DNA from: Olsenella_L kribbiana
Lineage (GTDB): Bacteria; Actinomycetota; Coriobacteriia; Coriobacteriales; Atopobiaceae
Assembly: GCF_036408795.1 (NCBI RefSeq)
Contig: NZ_JAZGJP010000006.1
Span: 1 to 64,000 of the forward strand
Length of the DNA stretch: 64,000 nt
Reading direction: 5' to 3'
Both the position numbers and the translations under genes were made by a program. Below the pieces are notes generated by a model. It ran no database searches and was not told the origin of the DNA. It saw nothing but the letters and a program-made list of their open reading frames with translations. This document shows positions 24,599 through 33,362 of the stretch, piece by piece (position 1 is the first letter of the stretch; every line of letters starts with the position of its first letter).

Positions 24599-25762
24599 CT
24601 AGTTGTTTGCAGCCACAATGCCGATGAGGGCATCGGCAAAGCGGTCAAGGTCTTCATCGGATACGCGCTCGTCGAACGAGATCCTGAGCGCACCCAATGC
24701 ATCGTTTCTTGCTATGCCCATGGCAGAGAGCACATGGGAAGGATCCAGAGATCCCGAGGAGCAGGCAGATCCTGCCGATACCTCGAAGCCTTTCTGGTCG
24801 AGCTTCAAGATCAGGGTCTCGGAGTCGAGCCCTGGCACGTAGATGCTCACCATGCCCGGAAGCCTCGTATCGTCGATCTGAGCCGTGGTCGTCGGCTGGA
24901 TGCCAGTTCCGGGAGCGCAGATCTTCTGGAAGAGCCTGTTTGCCTTGGCAGCGCAGGCGCTCCTGCGCTCCGCCAGATGGTCGGTCTGTGCCTTTGCAGC
25001 TGCTGCAAAGGCGAGCGCTCCCCTTACATCCTGCGTGCCTGGTCGCTTTCCCGCCTCCTGGCCGCCACCGAAGTTCTGGGGACGGAACGGGCATCTCATG
25101 CGCAGGGCCAGAGCGCCGATACCGACAGGGCCGCCGATCTTGTGGGCAGCGATGCTCACCGCATCGCACGTGTCGATAGCGAGCGGTATGCGTCCGAATG
25201 CCTGCACAGCGTCCGTATGCATGAGGGCACCGGCTTTGTGGGCGATCTCTGCAAGCTCTGCAACAGGCTGGATGACGCCGGTCTCATTGTTTGCCGACAT
25301 GATGGAGACGAGGGCGCAGTCAGGGCCTACGGCACGCTCGAGCTCCTCCGGCGCAATCCTGCCATCACGTCCCGGGCGCACGAGCGTGACCACAAATCCA
25401 CGGTCCTTGAGTGCAGGCACGACATCGAGCTCCGAGTCATGCTCTATGGCAGAGACGACGACACGCGTACGCTTCCGGTCCCGTGCACGGGCACCCTCGG
25501 CGATACCGTAGAGGGCAAGGTTGTTCGATTCCGTGCCGCCCGATGTGAAGACGATCTCGCCGGGGCGGAAGCCGCCGCCAAGCGCCTTTGCTATCTCGCG
25601 CCTGGCCCCTTCGAGAGCCATGGCCGCCTCGCGTCCGAGCGTATGGAGCGAGTTGGGGTTGGCACCCGCATAAGGTGCTTCAGCATAGGCAGCCTCTGCC
25701 GCCTTTGCCTCAGGCACCATCGGCGCCGAGGCTGCATAGTCCAGATATACGTATGAATCCAT
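24599..25762 (-). CDS. Cysteine desulfurase
   Basis: This is a 387-residue PLP enzyme of the NifS/IscS group. Motifs are YLDYAASAPMVPEA at the start, TSGGTESNNLAL (PLP phosphate binding), MHTDAVQAFGRIPL, the Schiff-base lysine in SIAAHKIGGP, and the catalytic Cys in SAGSACSSGSLDPSHVL. It removes sulfur from cysteine for iron-sulfur clusters, thiamine or tRNA thiolation. No iscU or sufU gene is adjacent, so the acceptor is unclear; it may serve tRNA 2-thiouridine (mnmA) instead. It is flanked by a zinc-ribbon gene and rpe. Confidence 0.92.
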   Translation of the reverse strand: MDSYVYLDYAASAPMVPEAKAAEAAYAEAPYAGANPNSLHTLGREAAMALEGARREIAKALGGGFRPGEIVFTSGGTESNNLALYGIAEGARARDRKRTRVVVSAIEHDSELDVVPALKDRGFVVTLVRPGRDGRIAPEELERAVGPDCALVSIMSANNETGVIQPVAELAEIAHKAGALMHTDAVQAFGRIPLAIDTCDAVSIAAHKIGGPVGIGALALRMRCPFRPQNFGGGQEAGKRPGTQDVRGALAFAAAAKAQTDHLAERRSACAAKANRLFQKICAPGTGIQPTTTAQIDDTRLPGMVSIYVPGLDSETLILKLDQKGFEVSAGSACSSGSLDPSHVLSAMGIARNDALGALRISFDERVSDEDLDRFADALIGIVAANN

Positions 25763-25776
25763 GGGTATACGCCGCT

Positions 25777-26454
25777 TTACGCTTTCCTGCCAAGCCCGGC
25801 TTGCGCAGCCTGGGCAATCTCTGTCATTGCCTTGTGGCGGTCCTCTGCCTTGAAGACGGCAGACCCGGCCACGAGCAGGCGTGCGCCTGCAGACGCGACC
25901 AGCCCTGCGGTCTCTTTCGAGATGCCGCCGTCGACCTCGATCAGAGGATGTGCCCCATGGGCTTCGGCAAGACGCAGGATGGTGCGGATCTTCTCGGGTG
26001 TCTCAGGGATGAACTTCTGCCCGCCAAATCCTGGGTTCACCGACATCACGAGCACCATATCGACCGTCGGCAGAAGCGCATCGAGCGCATAGGCAGAGGT
26101 GCCCGGATTGAGGGCAATGCCCGCGAGCTTTCCAGCGGCGTGAATCTCATCGACAATGCGCTGCGCATGCTTTGCGCACTCCACATGGAATGAGACCATG
26201 TCGGCGCCTGCCTCGAGATAGGAGGCAACCTCCTCATCGGGGTTCGAGATCATGAGGTGGACATCTACCGGGATATCCGTCGTCTTCTTGAGGGCTCTCA
26301 GAACCGGATGTCCATAGGAGATTTCAGGCACGAACGAGCCATCCATCACATCGAAATGGATATAGCGCGCCCCAGCCACCGTCTTCACCTCAGGGCCCAG
26401 ATCCATCAGATCTGCCGAAAGGATAGACGGAGCGATTCCGATCTCGTCGAGCAT
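25777..26454 (-). CDS. rpe: Ribulose-phosphate 3-epimerase
   Basis: This 225-residue TIM barrel has APSILSADLMDLG with the N-terminal Ser/His-region, YIHFDVMDGSFVPE (catalytic Asp and metal His), VDVHLMI, MSVNPGFGGQKFIPE, and LIEVDGGISKETA with the second catalytic Asp. It interconverts ribulose 5-phosphate and xylulose 5-phosphate in the pentose phosphate pathway. Length and motifs are standard. It lies 20 bases behind gpsA on the same strand. Confidence 0.95.
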   Translation of the reverse strand: MLDEIGIAPSILSADLMDLGPEVKTVAGARYIHFDVMDGSFVPEISYGHPVLRALKKTTDIPVDVHLMISNPDEEVASYLEAGADMVSFHVECAKHAQRIVDEIHAAGKLAGIALNPGTSAYALDALLPTVDMVLVMSVNPGFGGQKFIPETPEKIRTILRLAEAHGAHPLIEVDGGISKETAGLVASAGARLLVAGSAVFKAEDRHKAMTEIAQAAQAGLGRKA

Positions 26455-26474
26455 GCCGCCCCTATTCTCTTGCG

Positions 26475-27476
26475 CTACAGCCCGTAGAACTCCACACGGG
26501 GACTTCTCCCCAGAAGGGTTGCAATGGCTGCATCTACTGGTGTTCCTTCATACAGGATAGCGTGAACGGCTCCTGTTATGGGTGCCTCGATACCCTTTTC
26601 ACAACAGAGCTTCCAGACGCTCTTTGCAGCTCTGGCACCCTCGACGACCATGTGGGTGCGTGCCTCATAGGCTTCCAGACTCTCGCCGGCTACGAACCCT
26701 TCGCCGAAGGTCCGGTTCCTCGAATGCTCGGAGGTGCAGGTCGCGACAAGGTCGCCCATGCCGGCAAGACCCATGCAGGTGAGCGGATTTCCGCCGAGCG
26801 CTGCCACGATGCGGCTGATCTCTGCAAGCCCTCGTGTCATGAGGACAGCAAGGGTGTTGTCGCCGGCATCGAGCCCGACCGCGCAGCCGCAGGCGATAGC
26901 GATCACATTCTTGACGGCACCGCACACTTCGACGCCGACAAGATCGTCCGATACATAGGCACGGAAGTTCGGCGAGACCATGAGCCTCTGGAAGAAGGCG
27001 GCACAATCAGGATTGGCAGAGGCGATGACCGCAGCAGATACCTTGCCGAGGCAGATCTCTTCGGCGTGGTTCGGGCCCGAGAGGCAGGCAATGCGCTCCG
27101 GATGCCCCACGGCATTCCCCACGACTTCCGTCATGAGCCTGCCCGTCGCTTCCTCCATGCCCTTCGTGAGGACAAGGAGCGGAAGCTCTGAAGAGATGAT
27201 GTGGGCAAGCTCGGATGAGACATGCGCCAGATGCGATGAAGGCACGACGACAAGAGCCGCATCTGCATCCTTCACGCATGCAGAAAGATCGGTCGTCGCA
27301 TGGACATTCTCCGGCAGCACATAGCCCGTAAGATAGCGCGGGTTCCTGTGCTCATGCTCGATGCCAGAGGCGACTGCCTCCGAGTGTGCCCAGCCCATGA
27401 CCTCATCAGCATGGAGCGCGACAAGGCCTGCCGCTGCCGTGCCCCAGGAGCCGAGGCCTATGACCGCGACCTTCAT
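26475..27476 (-). CDS. gpsA: NAD(P)-dependent glycerol-3-phosphate dehydrogenase
   Basis: This is a 333-residue protein. The Rossmann motif is VIGLGSWGTAAAGLVA, with LVVVPSSHLAHV, LTKGMEE, SGPNHAEEICLG, the catalytic Lys in CGAVKNVIAIACG, and GLAGMGDLVATCTSEHSRNR as the substrate-site signature. It reduces dihydroxyacetone phosphate to glycerol 3-phosphate for phospholipid synthesis. It overlaps plsY by four bases, so acyl acceptor supply and the first acylation are coupled. Confidence 0.96.
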   Translation of the reverse strand: MKVAVIGLGSWGTAAAGLVALHADEVMGWAHSEAVASGIEHEHRNPRYLTGYVLPENVHATTDLSACVKDADAALVVVPSSHLAHVSSELAHIISSELPLLVLTKGMEEATGRLMTEVVGNAVGHPERIACLSGPNHAEEICLGKVSAAVIASANPDCAAFFQRLMVSPNFRAYVSDDLVGVEVCGAVKNVIAIACGCAVGLDAGDNTLAVLMTRGLAEISRIVAALGGNPLTCMGLAGMGDLVATCTSEHSRNRTFGEGFVAGESLEAYEARTHMVVEGARAAKSVWKLCCEKGIEAPITGAVHAILYEGTPVDAAIATLLGRSPRVEFYGL

Positions 27477-28150
27477 TTCGCGTCCTTGCTCTCATGATGG
27501 AACGAGAACTTGCGCTCCTCGCCGTGGACGAGCTTCTTGATGTTCGCGCGATGTGCCCAGACGACGATCGCGGTGATTATGACAAGCGGGCAGATCGTGG
27601 CTGGCGCATAGCCGAAGACCGCTCCCCAGATCGGAAGCGACACGGCTGCCATGGACGAGCCGAGCGACACATAGCGGGAAGGCACCGCAAAGACGACGAA
27701 GACGACAAGGAGTCCCAAAGCGACTGCCGGGATATAGCCAAGCGCTGCACCGAAGCCGACAGCGATGCCCTTGCCTCCATGGAAATGGAGATAGGGCGAA
27801 AAGACATGTCCGCAGATGGCAGCAAGGAAGATGATGGATGCCATCCATCCGAACTCCCCTGTCGGCGCCACCATGGAGGCATTGCCTGCAAAGACCGCCA
27901 TGCAGAATACCTTCTGCCAGATGAAGGTCGAGAGGAATCCCTTGAGCGCATCGAGCAGGAGCGTGAGCCCTCCTGCCTTGGCTCCGACCGAACGTGCGAC
28001 ATTCGTCGTGCCGATATTGCCCGACCCGACCTTCCTCACGTCGATATGGCCCTCCTTCGAAGCGATGAGGAGGCCGAACGGGATGCCGCAGACGAAGTAG
28101 GTGACAACGGCCGCAACGAGGAGCAGACAGTATCCTCCGGCATCTATCAT
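27473..28150 (-). CDS. plsY: Glycerol-3-phosphate acyltransferase (acyl-phosphate type)
   Basis: This is a 225-residue membrane protein with five hydrophobic segments. The three PlsY motifs are visible: KVGSGNIGTTNVARSVG, HFHGGKGIAVGFGAALG, and a third loop near YAPATICPLV with the basic tail after it. It moves the acyl group from acyl phosphate to the sn-1 position of glycerol 3-phosphate at the inner membrane. It overlaps der upstream and gpsA downstream. The C-terminal tail (KKLVHGEERKFSFHHE) is basic and cytoplasmic. Confidence 0.94.
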   Translation of the reverse strand: MIDAGGYCLLLVAAVVTYFVCGIPFGLLIASKEGHIDVRKVGSGNIGTTNVARSVGAKAGGLTLLLDALKGFLSTFIWQKVFCMAVFAGNASMVAPTGEFGWMASIIFLAAICGHVFSPYLHFHGGKGIAVGFGAALGYIPAVALGLLVVFVVFAVPSRYVSLGSSMAAVSLPIWGAVFGYAPATICPLVIITAIVVWAHRANIKKLVHGEERKFSFHHESKDAK

Positions 28151-29478
28151 TTCTGCGCTTCCTTCCTTCTGAAGTTCAGGCGAATCGGCGTTCCTTCGAG
28201 CTCGAACTCATCGCGCAGGCGGTTCTCGATGAAGCGGCGGTAGTTGTCGTTCACGAGCTCAGGGCTGTTGCAGAACAGGGTGAAGACCGGCGGCTGGTAG
28301 CCGGTCTGGGTGACGTAGTTGACCTTGAGGCGCTGGTTCTTGTGGACGACGGTATAGCCGGTCTCGCGCAGGCGCTCCATGAGGCTGTTGAGCTTCGAGG
28401 TCGGGATATGGATCGTGCGGGCTTCCTGCACCTTGTCGGCAAGTGCCAAGATCTTGTCGATCGAGCGGCCGGTCTTGGCAGAGACCCTGAGGTAGGGTGC
28501 CCAAGGCATGAAGGCAAGGCGCTGCTGGATGGTGCGGAGCGCTTCGTCCCTTGCATGGTCGTCCTTCATGAGGTCCCACTTGTTGAGAAGGACAGCGATG
28601 GCGCAGCCGCGATCGATTGCCATCTCGGCGACCTTCTGGTCCTGCTCTGTCACGCCTTCCGTCGCGTCGACGACGAGAAGGGCCACATCCGCACGGTCGA
28701 TTGCCTGAAGGCCACGGACATAGGAGTAGTACTCGACATCCTCATGCACGAGGTTGCGCTTGCGCATGCCGGCCGTATCGATGAGACGGTACTTCCTGCC
28801 CTCGCGCTCGATGACCGTATCGATTGCGTCGCGGGTCGTGCCAGCCACATCGGAGACGATGGAGCGCTTCTTGCCGATGAGGTCGTTCGTGATGGAGGAC
28901 TTGCCGACATTCGGGCGGCCGATCAGGGCGATCTTGAGCGTCCCGTCGTCGATCTCCTCAGTCCCTGTCCCGTCATCTTCCGGGAACACGGCGATGATAT
29001 CGTCGAGAAGATCTCCTGTGCCGATGCCGTGCGAGGCAGAAAGAGGCCTCGGCTCTCCGACACCCAAGGAATAGAATTCCCAGAGGTCCGGCTCGTTTGC
29101 CGGGTTGTCGCACTTGTTGCAGACCAGGAAGACCGGCTTGTCGCTCCTGCGCAGGATCTTCGCCACTTCCTCATCCTCGTCTGTCACGCCCGTCGTGGCG
29201 TCGACGACGAAGACAATGGCATCGGCCTCTTCGCAGGCCGTGAGCGCCTGCTCGCGGATGCCTGGCGCGAACACGTCCTTCGACTTCACGGATTCGATGC
29301 CGCCGGTATCGACGAGCACGAAGTCACGGCCAGACCAGTCCGCCTCATGATAGGAACGGTCGCGCGTGACGCCGCGGGACTCATGGACGATTGCATCGCG
29401 CTTGATCGCGATGCGGTTGACGAGGGTCGACTTGCCCACATTCGGGCGCCCTACGACAGCGACGATCGGCTTTCCCAT
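28147..29478 (-). CDS. der: Ribosome-biogenesis GTPase Der (EngA)
   Basis: The start is taken at ATG 29478 (MGKPIVAVVGRPNVG), five bases behind AAGGAG, rather than the GTG six bases earlier, giving 443 residues. It has two tandem Era-like G domains. The first has GRPNVGKSTLVNR, DTGGIE and NKCDN; the second has GRPNVGKSSITNDL, DTAGMRKRN and NKWDL. A C-terminal KH-like domain follows (LNSLMERLRETGYTV to GTPIRLNFRRK). Der acts in 50S subunit maturation. Between the domains is an acidic linker (EDDGTGTEEIDDG). It starts the der-plsY-gpsA-rpe run. Confidence 0.96.
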   Translation of the reverse strand: MGKPIVAVVGRPNVGKSTLVNRIAIKRDAIVHESRGVTRDRSYHEADWSGRDFVLVDTGGIESVKSKDVFAPGIREQALTACEEADAIVFVVDATTGVTDEDEEVAKILRRSDKPVFLVCNKCDNPANEPDLWEFYSLGVGEPRPLSASHGIGTGDLLDDIIAVFPEDDGTGTEEIDDGTLKIALIGRPNVGKSSITNDLIGKKRSIVSDVAGTTRDAIDTVIEREGRKYRLIDTAGMRKRNLVHEDVEYYSYVRGLQAIDRADVALLVVDATEGVTEQDQKVAEMAIDRGCAIAVLLNKWDLMKDDHARDEALRTIQQRLAFMPWAPYLRVSAKTGRSIDKILALADKVQEARTIHIPTSKLNSLMERLRETGYTVVHKNQRLKVNYVTQTGYQPPVFTLFCNSPELVNDNYRRFIENRLRDEFELEGTPIRLNFRRKEAQK

Positions 29479-29515
29479 ATTCACTCCTTAAGCGCGCTCA
29501 GCGCGCCTCGCTAGC

Positions 29516-30370
29516 TCACTTGCCGGCGAGCTCTTCTATCCTTGCGCGCACGGCATCTATCTGCTTCTGAGGGGTCGAAGCTCCAGCGGCGATGCCAATG
29601 GTGGAAGCACCGGCGAGCCAGCTGCCTTCGAGCTCAGATACGTCTTCGATATGATACGTTCTCGGACACCTATCTGAGCAAATCTCCGCAAGATGCGTGG
29701 TATTTGCCGAGTTGCGGCCACCGATAACGACCATCGCATCGGCGCGCGAAGCAAGCTCTGCCGCCGCCTTCTGGCGCCTCTCCGTCGCCTCGCAGATCGT
29801 GTTGTAGACACGGAGCTCCTCGACAAGCGGCACGAGCTCGGAGACGACCTCCTGGAGGCGGGCCTTTGTCTGCGTCGTCTGGACGACGATGCCGACACGG
29901 CGGGAGAGCTTCATGCTCTCATAAGCCTGCCTGACATCGGCAGCACTGTTGACGACAAGTGCACCAGGAGCATGTCCGAGCGTGCCTTCCACCTCAGCAT
30001 GTCCCCGCTCGCCGAGGACGAGCACCGTGTAGCCGTCGCGCGAGAGCTGCTCTGCAAGATGGTGGACCTTCTGCACATAGGGGCAGGTCGCATCCACGAC
30101 ATGCACGCCGGCTGCCTTTGCTTCCTCGACAGCCTCCGGCACGACGCCGTGGGCACGGATGATCAGGGTCGATCCCTGGGCCTGGCGGGGGCTCTCGGCA
30201 ACACCGACACCTTCCGCCTCGAGCTCGGAGACGACCTTCGGATTGTGGATCAGAGGCCCCAGCGTCTTCACGGGGCCCTCTACCTCGTGGGCTGCCTTCT
30301 CGGCCAGGTCGAGCGCGCGGGCGACCCCGAAGCACATGCCGGCCTCAGCCGCTATCTCGATCTTTGCCAT
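29516..30370 (-). CDS. ispH: 4-hydroxy-3-methylbut-2-enyl diphosphate reductase
   Basis: This 284-residue protein carries the three cluster-binding Cys of IspH in AGMCFGVARAL, VDATCPYVQ and NTICEATERRQ, plus LIIRAHGVVPEA and GGRNSANTTHLAEIC. It makes isopentenyl and dimethylallyl diphosphate with an iron-sulfur centre, the last step of the MEP pathway. ispG and dxr lie elsewhere in this window, so three MEP genes are present. It is placed four bases behind the cmk-plsC gene. Size is normal. Confidence 0.96.
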   Translation of the reverse strand: MAKIEIAAEAGMCFGVARALDLAEKAAHEVEGPVKTLGPLIHNPKVVSELEAEGVGVAESPRQAQGSTLIIRAHGVVPEAVEEAKAAGVHVVDATCPYVQKVHHLAEQLSRDGYTVLVLGERGHAEVEGTLGHAPGALVVNSAADVRQAYESMKLSRRVGIVVQTTQTKARLQEVVSELVPLVEELRVYNTICEATERRQKAAAELASRADAMVVIGGRNSANTTHLAEICSDRCPRTYHIEDVSELEGSWLAGASTIGIAAGASTPQKQIDAVRARIEELAGK

Positions 30371-30373
30371 CTC

Positions 30374-31891
30374 CTACCTCTTTCCGGGATGCTCCTGGCG
30401 AAGCTCGTCTCTGAGCGCATAGACGCGCTCCATCGAGACCTTCTCCATCGCGGCAATCTGCTCCTTGCGCTTCTTCACGCCGAGGGACGAGAACTCGATC
30501 GGATCTCCCGCCTTCATGAAGACACGCTTCGGACGCGGGAAATGCTTGCCCTTCGGCGTGATGTCGCGGGCACCGACAATCGCGATTGGCTGCACGCAGG
30601 TGCGCGCCATCTGGGCGATCAGGGCAAAGCCGCCGTGGATCGTGACGGGCTGGTCGTCGGTCTTGATGCGGGTGCCTTCGGGGAAGATGAGCACCCAGTC
30701 GCCTGCCTCGAGCGCTCGCCGCGCACGGCGGATTGCCTTCACGTCAGCCGTGCCACGCACGACAGGGATGCAGCCATAGCGGGAGAATGCCCAGGAGACG
30801 AGCTTGTTCTTGTCGAACTCGCTCTTCGAGATCGGGCGGGTCCTGATGCCGTGATGATAGAGTGCGATAGCGACGACGACCGGATCGAGCATCGATACAT
30901 GGTTCATCACAAGGACACGGCCCTTGTCGCCGGGCTTCCAGCCGCCCCAGAGCTTCTCTGCCTCTTCGATCTTCCAGGGGAAGAAGATCTTCGTCCAGAT
31001 CCAGGCACCCGTCATCGAGATGGCAAGCCACGCGCGCGACGGCCACGGGAAGGCGCGCATCGGATGCTCGTAGTACTCCTCGGCAGGAAGCCTCCTGAAT
31101 GCCTTCATGGGCTCTGCCTTCTTCGGTGCCTTCTTCTTGGGAGCTGCCTCCTTTGCAGGAGCGGGCGCTGCCTCCTTCACGGGTTCAGGCTTCGCATGCT
31201 CCTTCGCTTCAGCCTTGTCCATGAGGGCAGAGATCTCGTCCACGACCTCCTCCACTGTCATCTCTGACGAGTCGATCGTGACAGCGCCAGGCGCCGGCTC
31301 GAGCTTGAACGAGGCGCGGGAGGAGTCTGCCTTGTCGCGGCGTGCCATGTCCTTCAGGATGGCTTCCTCCGACTGCGGATCGACGGCAACCGCCTCCCCC
31401 TTCGCCGTATCGCCACCCGCACGCTCGACCGCACGGCGGTGCGCCCTGGCTTCGGGATTCGCAACGAGGAATACCTTGACTTCGGCATCAGGGAAGACGA
31501 CCGAGGCGATATCCCTTCCTTCAGCCACGACATCGCCCTGCGCACCGAATGCCTGCTGGCGCCCAACCATATCGGCCCTGATCTCAGGGATGCCCGCGAC
31601 GACAGAGACATCGCGGTCGACCTCGGCCGTGCGTATTGCATCGCTCACGTCCTCACCGTCGAGAAAGACCTGTGTCTTCTCGGCAAAGGGGCCGAACTCG
31701 ATCTTTGCTTCCTTTGCACAGGCGGCAAGCGCCTGGGAATCCTTGAAATCGATGCCCTTGCGCTCGGCACGCAGGGCGCAGGCGCGATACATCGCTCCGG
31801 TATCGAGATAGGTCAGTCCACGCTTCTTCGCCAGCGCCTTTGCGACTGTCGACTTGCCAGAGCCTGCCGGTCCGTCGATAGCAACCCTCAC
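30374..31891 (-). CDS. Fused cytidylate kinase and 1-acylglycerol-3-phosphate acyltransferase
   Basis: This is a 505-residue protein from GTG 31891, overlapping the upstream stop (GTGA). Residues 1-220 are cytidylate kinase: P-loop DGPAGSGKSTVAKAL, LDTGAMYRACALRA, the NMP-binding insert, and the lid RDKADSSR. A 50-residue Ala/Pro/Glu/Lys linker (about 225-275) follows. Residues 290-505 are a PlsC-type acyltransferase with VMNHVSMLDPVVVA (H-x4-D), IFPEGTRIKT and a hydrophobic helix near AWLAISMTGAWIW. It joins pyrimidine nucleotide phosphorylation to phosphatidate synthesis in one polypeptide. Separate cmk and plsC genes are the norm in most phyla; adjacency exists elsewhere, which may be how the fusion arose. 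Confidence 0.92.
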   Translation of the reverse strand: MRVAIDGPAGSGKSTVAKALAKKRGLTYLDTGAMYRACALRAERKGIDFKDSQALAACAKEAKIEFGPFAEKTQVFLDGEDVSDAIRTAEVDRDVSVVAGIPEIRADMVGRQQAFGAQGDVVAEGRDIASVVFPDAEVKVFLVANPEARAHRRAVERAGGDTAKGEAVAVDPQSEEAILKDMARRDKADSSRASFKLEPAPGAVTIDSSEMTVEEVVDEISALMDKAEAKEHAKPEPVKEAAPAPAKEAAPKKKAPKKAEPMKAFRRLPAEEYYEHPMRAFPWPSRAWLAISMTGAWIWTKIFFPWKIEEAEKLWGGWKPGDKGRVLVMNHVSMLDPVVVAIALYHHGIRTRPISKSEFDKNKLVSWAFSRYGCIPVVRGTADVKAIRRARRALEAGDWVLIFPEGTRIKTDDQPVTIHGGFALIAQMARTCVQPIAIVGARDITPKGKHFPRPKRVFMKAGDPIEFSSLGVKKRKEQIAAMEKVSMERVYALRDELRQEHPGKR

Positions 31892-32559
31892 TTGGCATCA
31901 CCATCCCAGTTGTCGAGATCCTTCACGACATCCTCTTCGACGCGGCGCTTGACCTCTTCAGGCGTAAGGCCGAGCGCAGCAAGGAAATATCTCTTTCCAT
32001 CGTAGGAGAGAACGAACGAGGAGACATTGGAAATCTGGATACGCCAGAAGCGGTCGGCCGGCGTTCCGTAGATGGCACGCAGGATGCTCCTCGAGATCCC
32101 GCCATGCGTGAGGAGCACGGTGCGTCCCCGCACGCTCTCGAGGTCGTCCAGGAGCGACTGCACGCGTGCGAGGGCATGCTCGTAGGTCTCCCCGCCCGGA
32201 GCCGTGATGGAGTGCCCCTCGGCGTCGAGCGCCCACGGGAAGGACCAGCCGCGCTTGTGCGCCTCCTGGGCAGAGAGGCCCTCGGCCTCGCCGAAGTCCA
32301 TCTCGATGATGCGGTCCTCTACCTGAGGCTCGATGCCCAGGCGCTTCCCGGCTGCATAGGCAAGCTTCGTGCAGCGCTGGAGCGGCGAGGTCAGGATGCG
32401 GTCAGGCTTCCAGGTGACGATGGCATCGACGGCACGGCGTGCCTGCTCCTCGCCCTTCGGGCTCAGATCCACATTGCGCCTCCCCGAAAGGGTCTGGTCG
32501 AGATTTGCCGTCGTCTGCGGATGGCGCATCACGAGGATGCGCTGGAGTTCCTGTGCCAT
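31888..32559 (-). CDS. Histidine-phosphatase-superfamily protein
   Basis: A 223-residue protein starts at ATG 32559. The phosphoglycerate-mutase fold is visible: RILVMRHPQTTANLDQTLSG with the phospho-acceptor His, NVDLSPKGEEQARRAV, RILTSPLQRCTKLA, and VLLTHGGISRSIL with the second His. The catalytic motif reads Arg-His-Pro, not the usual Arg-His-Gly. The active residues (Arg, His, Arg, Glu, His) are otherwise present. Substrate is unknown; small phosphorylated metabolites such as alpha-ribazole phosphate or sugar phosphates are typical for this fold. It overlaps the cmk-plsC gene. Confidence 0.82.
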   Translation of the reverse strand: MAQELQRILVMRHPQTTANLDQTLSGRRNVDLSPKGEEQARRAVDAIVTWKPDRILTSPLQRCTKLAYAAGKRLGIEPQVEDRIIEMDFGEAEGLSAQEAHKRGWSFPWALDAEGHSITAPGGETYEHALARVQSLLDDLESVRGRTVLLTHGGISRSILRAIYGTPADRFWRIQISNVSSFVLSYDGKRYFLAALGLTPEEVKRRVEEDVVKDLDNWDGDAK

Positions 32560-32564
32560 GCTAA

Positions 32565-33362
32565 CTATTGCCTCTTCCTGTCCTGGATGATCTTCTCGAG
32601 CGATGCTATCTCGCCCTCGTCGAGAAGCCTCCATGAGCCATATGAAACATCCTTGAGCTCGAGCGGCCCGAAGCCATCGCGGTGGAGGAAGACCACCTCG
32701 TGCCCCACAGCCTTGAGCATGCGCTTGACCTGATGCTTCCTGCCTTCATGTATCGTGAGCCCTACGACGGTCTGGCCGACGCGTATGCCTTCGGGCGTCA
32801 CGGCGTCCCAGGCCTCGCTTCCACGTTCCGGGAAGTCGACCTCTGCCGGCTGTGTCCACCCGTCATCGAGCTCCACTCCCTGCTCGAGCGCGCGCCTGTT
32901 CTCTTTCGTGATCCTTCCCTCGACGAGCGCCACATAGTGCTTCCAGACATGCTTCGAGGGATGCAGGAGCTGCTGCGAGGCATCGCCATTCGTCGTGAAG
33001 AGCAGAAGCCCCGTCGTGTCCTTGTCGAGGCGTCCGACTGGAAAGATTCCCGGATACTGCTTCTGGGGCACGAGCGTGCGCACGCAGGGACGTCCCTGAG
33101 GGTCGTCCATCGTCGTGAGATAGCCCCGTGGCTTGTAGAGCATGAGGTAGACCGGATGCTCTGCAATCTCTACCCGCCTGCCGTCGACGCATACCACATC
33201 GTGGCTCGGATCGACACGGCTGCCAAGCTCTGTCACGACCTCGCCGTTCACGGTGACGCGTCCCGCGGTCATGAGGTCCTCCGATCCCCGCCTGCTGGCG
33301 ACGCCGGCGCGGGCCAGGAACTTCTGCAGCCTCAAGGGGTATTGGAAATCCGTATCCGTCAC
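32565..33362 (-). CDS. rluB: 23S rRNA pseudouridine synthase, RluB/RsuA type
   Basis: This is a 265-residue protein. An N-terminal S4 RNA-binding domain (RLQKFLARAGVASRRGSEDLM, VTVNGEVVTELG) precedes the catalytic core with FPVGRLDKDTTGLLLFTTNG, where the Asp attacks uridine, and GRKHQVKRMLKAVGHEV. Members of this group modify U2605 of 23S rRNA or U516 of 16S rRNA. Start is GTG 33362, overlapping the scpB stop, in a scpA-scpB-rluB order common in Gram-positives. Confidence 0.92.
   Translation of the reverse strand: MTDTDFQYPLRLQKFLARAGVASRRGSEDLMTAGRVTVNGEVVTELGSRVDPSHDVVCVDGRRVEIAEHPVYLMLYKPRGYLTTMDDPQGRPCVRTLVPQKQYPGIFPVGRLDKDTTGLLLFTTNGDASQQLLHPSKHVWKHYVALVEGRITKENRRALEQGVELDDGWTQPAEVDFPERGSEAWDAVTPEGIRVGQTVVGLTIHEGRKHQVKRMLKAVGHEVVFLHRDGFGPLELKDVSYGSWRLLDEGEIASLEKIIQDRKRQ

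Noticed and set aside
21095..25756. Very long open frame of about 1550 codons on the plus strand
   Set aside because: It lies antisense to the ABC-F, coaBC, zinc-ribbon and cysteine desulfurase genes. It is the GC-rich shadow of codons rich in C or G at the third base, with no family motif.
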